Source: Sedimentisphaerales bacterium
GTDB taxonomy: Bacteria > Planctomycetota > Phycisphaerae > Sedimentisphaerales > SM23-30
Length of the DNA: 8,217 nt
Assembly (NCBI GenBank): GCA_030634605.1
Contig: DAOWAK010000031.1
Span: 1-8,217, forward strand
Direction of reading: 5' to 3'
The notes below the pieces were generated by a model. That model had not been told where the DNA came from. It worked only from the letters and a program-made list of their open reading frames with translations, and searched no databases. This document shows positions 6,652 through 8,217 of this stretch, piece by piece. Within the stretch, counting starts at the first letter, position 1. Each line of letters opens with the position of its first letter. The translations under genes were made by a program, and so were the position numbers.

Positions 6652-7737
6652 TTACAGGCGATAACTTTGGAACAACTTGGCCCATTCACTGTCAGCGATC
6701 ATTCTCATCCGTTTCTTGCCCTCGGTGGGCCACCAGACGTAATCGTGATACAAAAATGAACCGAGCACAAACGCGTAAACCAGCGGCGTGTGAAACATCA
6801 GCTTCTGCAACGCCCGAAACGGACCAAACCAGAACAACTTACCCACCCTGCTCACCGCATTGTCAGACTGCTGGAAGTGGAAATTCACTTCGGAAATGTC
6901 TTCGCCCACCACCTCAATTTCTTCCGGACGACCGACTCCCAGCCCCTGCTCATGTGCCATCCGAATACAGCAGATGCTCATCGGATCGAATCCCATCATC
7001 TTGGCACTGATAGCGTCTATCGCCACACTGTCCGACGACGCCAGCATGTAATTTTTCACCACCGGTATCATCGTCCGCGGCCCGGCTCCATTGCCCGCCA
7101 CCGTCCCGTCCGTTACCGTAAATATTCCGCTGTGAATCTCCTTCTGAATCGCCAGCAGATCCACCAGCGTCTTGTGAATCCAGCTGTGCGTGTAGTGCCG
7201 CTTACGATTCAATAATCCGCCAAAGGCGTTTTTCATCGCACCGGTCATGGTCGTATAAATGTGGCACTTCATCGTCGGCAGATGAATAATATTCTTGTCG
7301 AAAAAATAATCCGGTATCCGAATCCCTTCCGGGAAAATTTTGTCCAGCACCAGCATCTTTGCCTTGGGCTTGTACTCCACCCAATTCATATGCTCCGGCT
7401 TGAAATTATATTTCACCGGAATCTCATTGTCCGCCAACACGTGCGTATAACGGTTCAGCCGTTCGCCTTTGTACGCGTTGGTTACGACCGTGCGGTTTTC
7501 CACACAGACCACCTCGCTGTAGTCCCGCTTCTTCAGCCCCTTGATCACTCCCTCCAACTGCCAGGGCGTCGTGTTCGCGCTCAAAAAAGGCATGTGCCAG
7601 GAAATGTTATCCTTCAGAATGGTCGTCTTATCCTTCGGCAACGCCTCTTCCATCCCCGCCAATCCCAACAGACCATCAATGTCCTCCAGCACCGTTGCTG
7701 CTTTGGTCTTTATCACTGCTACTTTCGCTCTTGCCAT
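6652..7737 (-). CDS. DUF362 domain-containing protein
   Basis: This 361-residue protein matches the DUF362 family, whose biochemical role I cannot state. Family features seen are the N-terminal ILKDNISW segment (40-47, corresponding to the usual IKPN motif), HLPTMKCHIYTTMTGAMKN (152-170), TDGTVAGNGAGPR (209-221) and SSDSVAIDA (234-242). Cysteines are few and scattered (for example 78 and 158, and a CC pair near 259-260), and no ferredoxin CxxCxxC cluster is present, unlike some family members. The last 70 or so residues are rich in Trp, Phe and Tyr and end in a basic segment; they could contact a membrane but form no clear transmembrane helix. There is no signal peptide. The ATG at 7737 follows AAGGA at 7745-7749 with a 7-nt spacer. 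It stands between a polyprenyl-phosphate sugar transferase and the rml genes, which hints at a glycan-related role (inference). Confidence 0.88.
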   Translation of the reverse strand: MARAKVAVIKTKAATVLEDIDGLLGLAGMEEALPKDKTTILKDNISWHMPFLSANTTPWQLEGVIKGLKKRDYSEVVCVENRTVVTNAYKGERLNRYTHVLADNEIPVKYNFKPEHMNWVEYKPKAKMLVLDKIFPEGIRIPDYFFDKNIIHLPTMKCHIYTTMTGAMKNAFGGLLNRKRHYTHSWIHKTLVDLLAIQKEIHSGIFTVTDGTVAGNGAGPRTMIPVVKNYMLASSDSVAIDAISAKMMGFDPMSICCIRMAHEQGLGVGRPEEIEVVGEDISEVNFHFQQSDNAVSRVGKLFWFGPFRALQKLMFHTPLVYAFVLGSFLYHDYVWWPTEGKKRMRMIADSEWAKLFQSYRL

Positions 7738-7782
7738 CTTCGAATCCTTATATTAATTTCTCAACTGTTAGTCTCTGCTGAT

Positions 7783-7811
7783 ATTATAGGCAGGCTATCC
7801 CAGAATATTAA
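7783..7811 (-). promoter_or_regulatory. Possible promoter for the DUF362 gene
   Basis: A perfect TATAAT (7788-7783) lies 17 nt after TTAATA (7811-7806, 4 of 6 matches to the -35 consensus) on the minus strand, overlapping the end of the upstream prenyltransferase gene. The predicted start of transcription falls within the 57-bp gap, leaving a short leader with the AAGGA ribosome binding site. Confidence 0.35.
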
Positions 7812-8217
7812 ATTCCGCTCCGTACTTAATGACAACCACCGACAGCCCAACCCAGATAATAAGATTGGCAATCGTCGGCACGTCGTGGCACAAAGCGTAA
7901 GTAGGATCCTGCCCCTTATGCTGGTGATAAATCAGGTAAATATAACGGAACAAGCCGTATATCACACAGGGCACCGTCAACAGCATAGCTCGGCTTTTGA
8001 ACATCTCCACCGTTCTGCCATCTACCGTGTAAAGCGCATAACAAATAATCGTCGCTGCCGTAACCATCGGGATCACCTGATCCAGAAATGCCACGCTGTA
8101 ATCCTGAAGCACCTTGCGGGTGTTCTCCGCCGATTCCTTCATCGCCACCAGTTCGGCACGCCGCTTGGTAAAACCCAGAAACAACGATATCATAATCGTA
8201 CACAGCACCAGCCAATG
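7795..8217 (-). CDS. UbiA-family prenyltransferase, DPPR synthase-like, partial (N-terminus beyond right edge)
   Basis: The frame enters from the right edge already open and ends with TAG at 7797-7795, giving 140 residues of the C-terminal half of a membrane protein. It matches the decaprenyl-phosphate phosphoribosyltransferase branch of the UbiA superfamily (mycobacterial Rv3806c type), which moves 5-phosphoribose from PRPP onto a polyprenyl phosphate at the inner membrane. Supporting features are the end of one membrane helix followed by GFTKRRAEL, the helix DQVIPMVTAATIICYALYTV, VPCVIYGLFRYIYLIY, and a final helix near TIANLIIWVGLSVVVIKYG, with GQDPTYALCHD between the last two. The first Asp-rich substrate motif would lie outside the window, so activity cannot be judged. 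The GTG at 8208 is internal and is not the true start. Other UbiA branches (quinone or haem prenyltransferases) fit less well. Confidence 0.85.
   Translation of the reverse strand, partial: HWLVLCTIMISLFLGFTKRRAELVAMKESAENTRKVLQDYSVAFLDQVIPMVTAATIICYALYTVDGRTVEMFKSRAMLLTVPCVIYGLFRYIYLIYHQHKGQDPTYALCHDVPTIANLIIWVGLSVVVIKYGAEFNILG

Noticed and set aside
1..8217. tRNA, rRNA, transposase or phage genes
   Set aside because: I saw no cloverleaf-like segment with a tRNA T-arm, no rRNA-like sequence and no recombinase or transposase motifs on either strand.

Overview
The window looks like an envelope-biogenesis region of a Gram-negative bacterium. Base composition is roughly balanced. Every gene I can support lies on the minus strand, so gene order reads from the right edge to the left. 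A TolC-type outer membrane factor and a periplasmic adaptor imply a double membrane. The TolC sequence (a long pre-domain after the signal peptide, then a PLLRGAGR-type segment) resembles what I recall from Planctomycetota and related PVC bacteria. That assignment is an inference from memory of the family style and is only modestly supported.

Layout in transcription order. (1) 8217-7795: C-terminal half of a UbiA-superfamily prenyltransferase of the decaprenyl-phosphate phosphoribosyltransferase (DPPR synthase) type, cut by the right edge. (2) 7737-6652: a DUF362 protein of unknown function. (3) 6537-5800 and 5781-4765: rmlA/rfbA (short type) and rmlB/rfbB, 18 nt apart, giving dTDP-glucose and then dTDP-4-keto-6-deoxyglucose. 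(4) 4764-4517: a non-coding stretch dominated by a 100-bp tandem repeat (just over two copies) containing a perfect 14-nt stem-loop. (5) 4516-3611: rmlD/rfbD, dTDP-4-dehydrorhamnose reductase. (6) 3610-3288: a gene-free gap with a strong stem-loop just after rmlD and a possible promoter for the next operon. (7) 3287-1680: a TolC-family outer membrane efflux lipoprotein, overlapping by 4 nt (ATGA) (8) a long HlyD/MacA-like adaptor that starts at 1683 and runs off the left edge without a stop.

Together the genes form two modules. The first makes an activated deoxysugar (rmlA, rmlB, rmlD; rmlC is not in the window) next to a polyprenyl-phosphate sugar-transfer enzyme, which suggests surface glycan or lipid-linked sugar synthesis. 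The second is the outer-membrane and periplasmic part of a tripartite exporter, whose inner-membrane pump should lie beyond the left edge.

I do not see a clearly new system, CRISPR array, transposase, tRNA or rRNA. The most unexplained element is the tandem repeat that forms the leader of rmlD and ends at its probable start codon.
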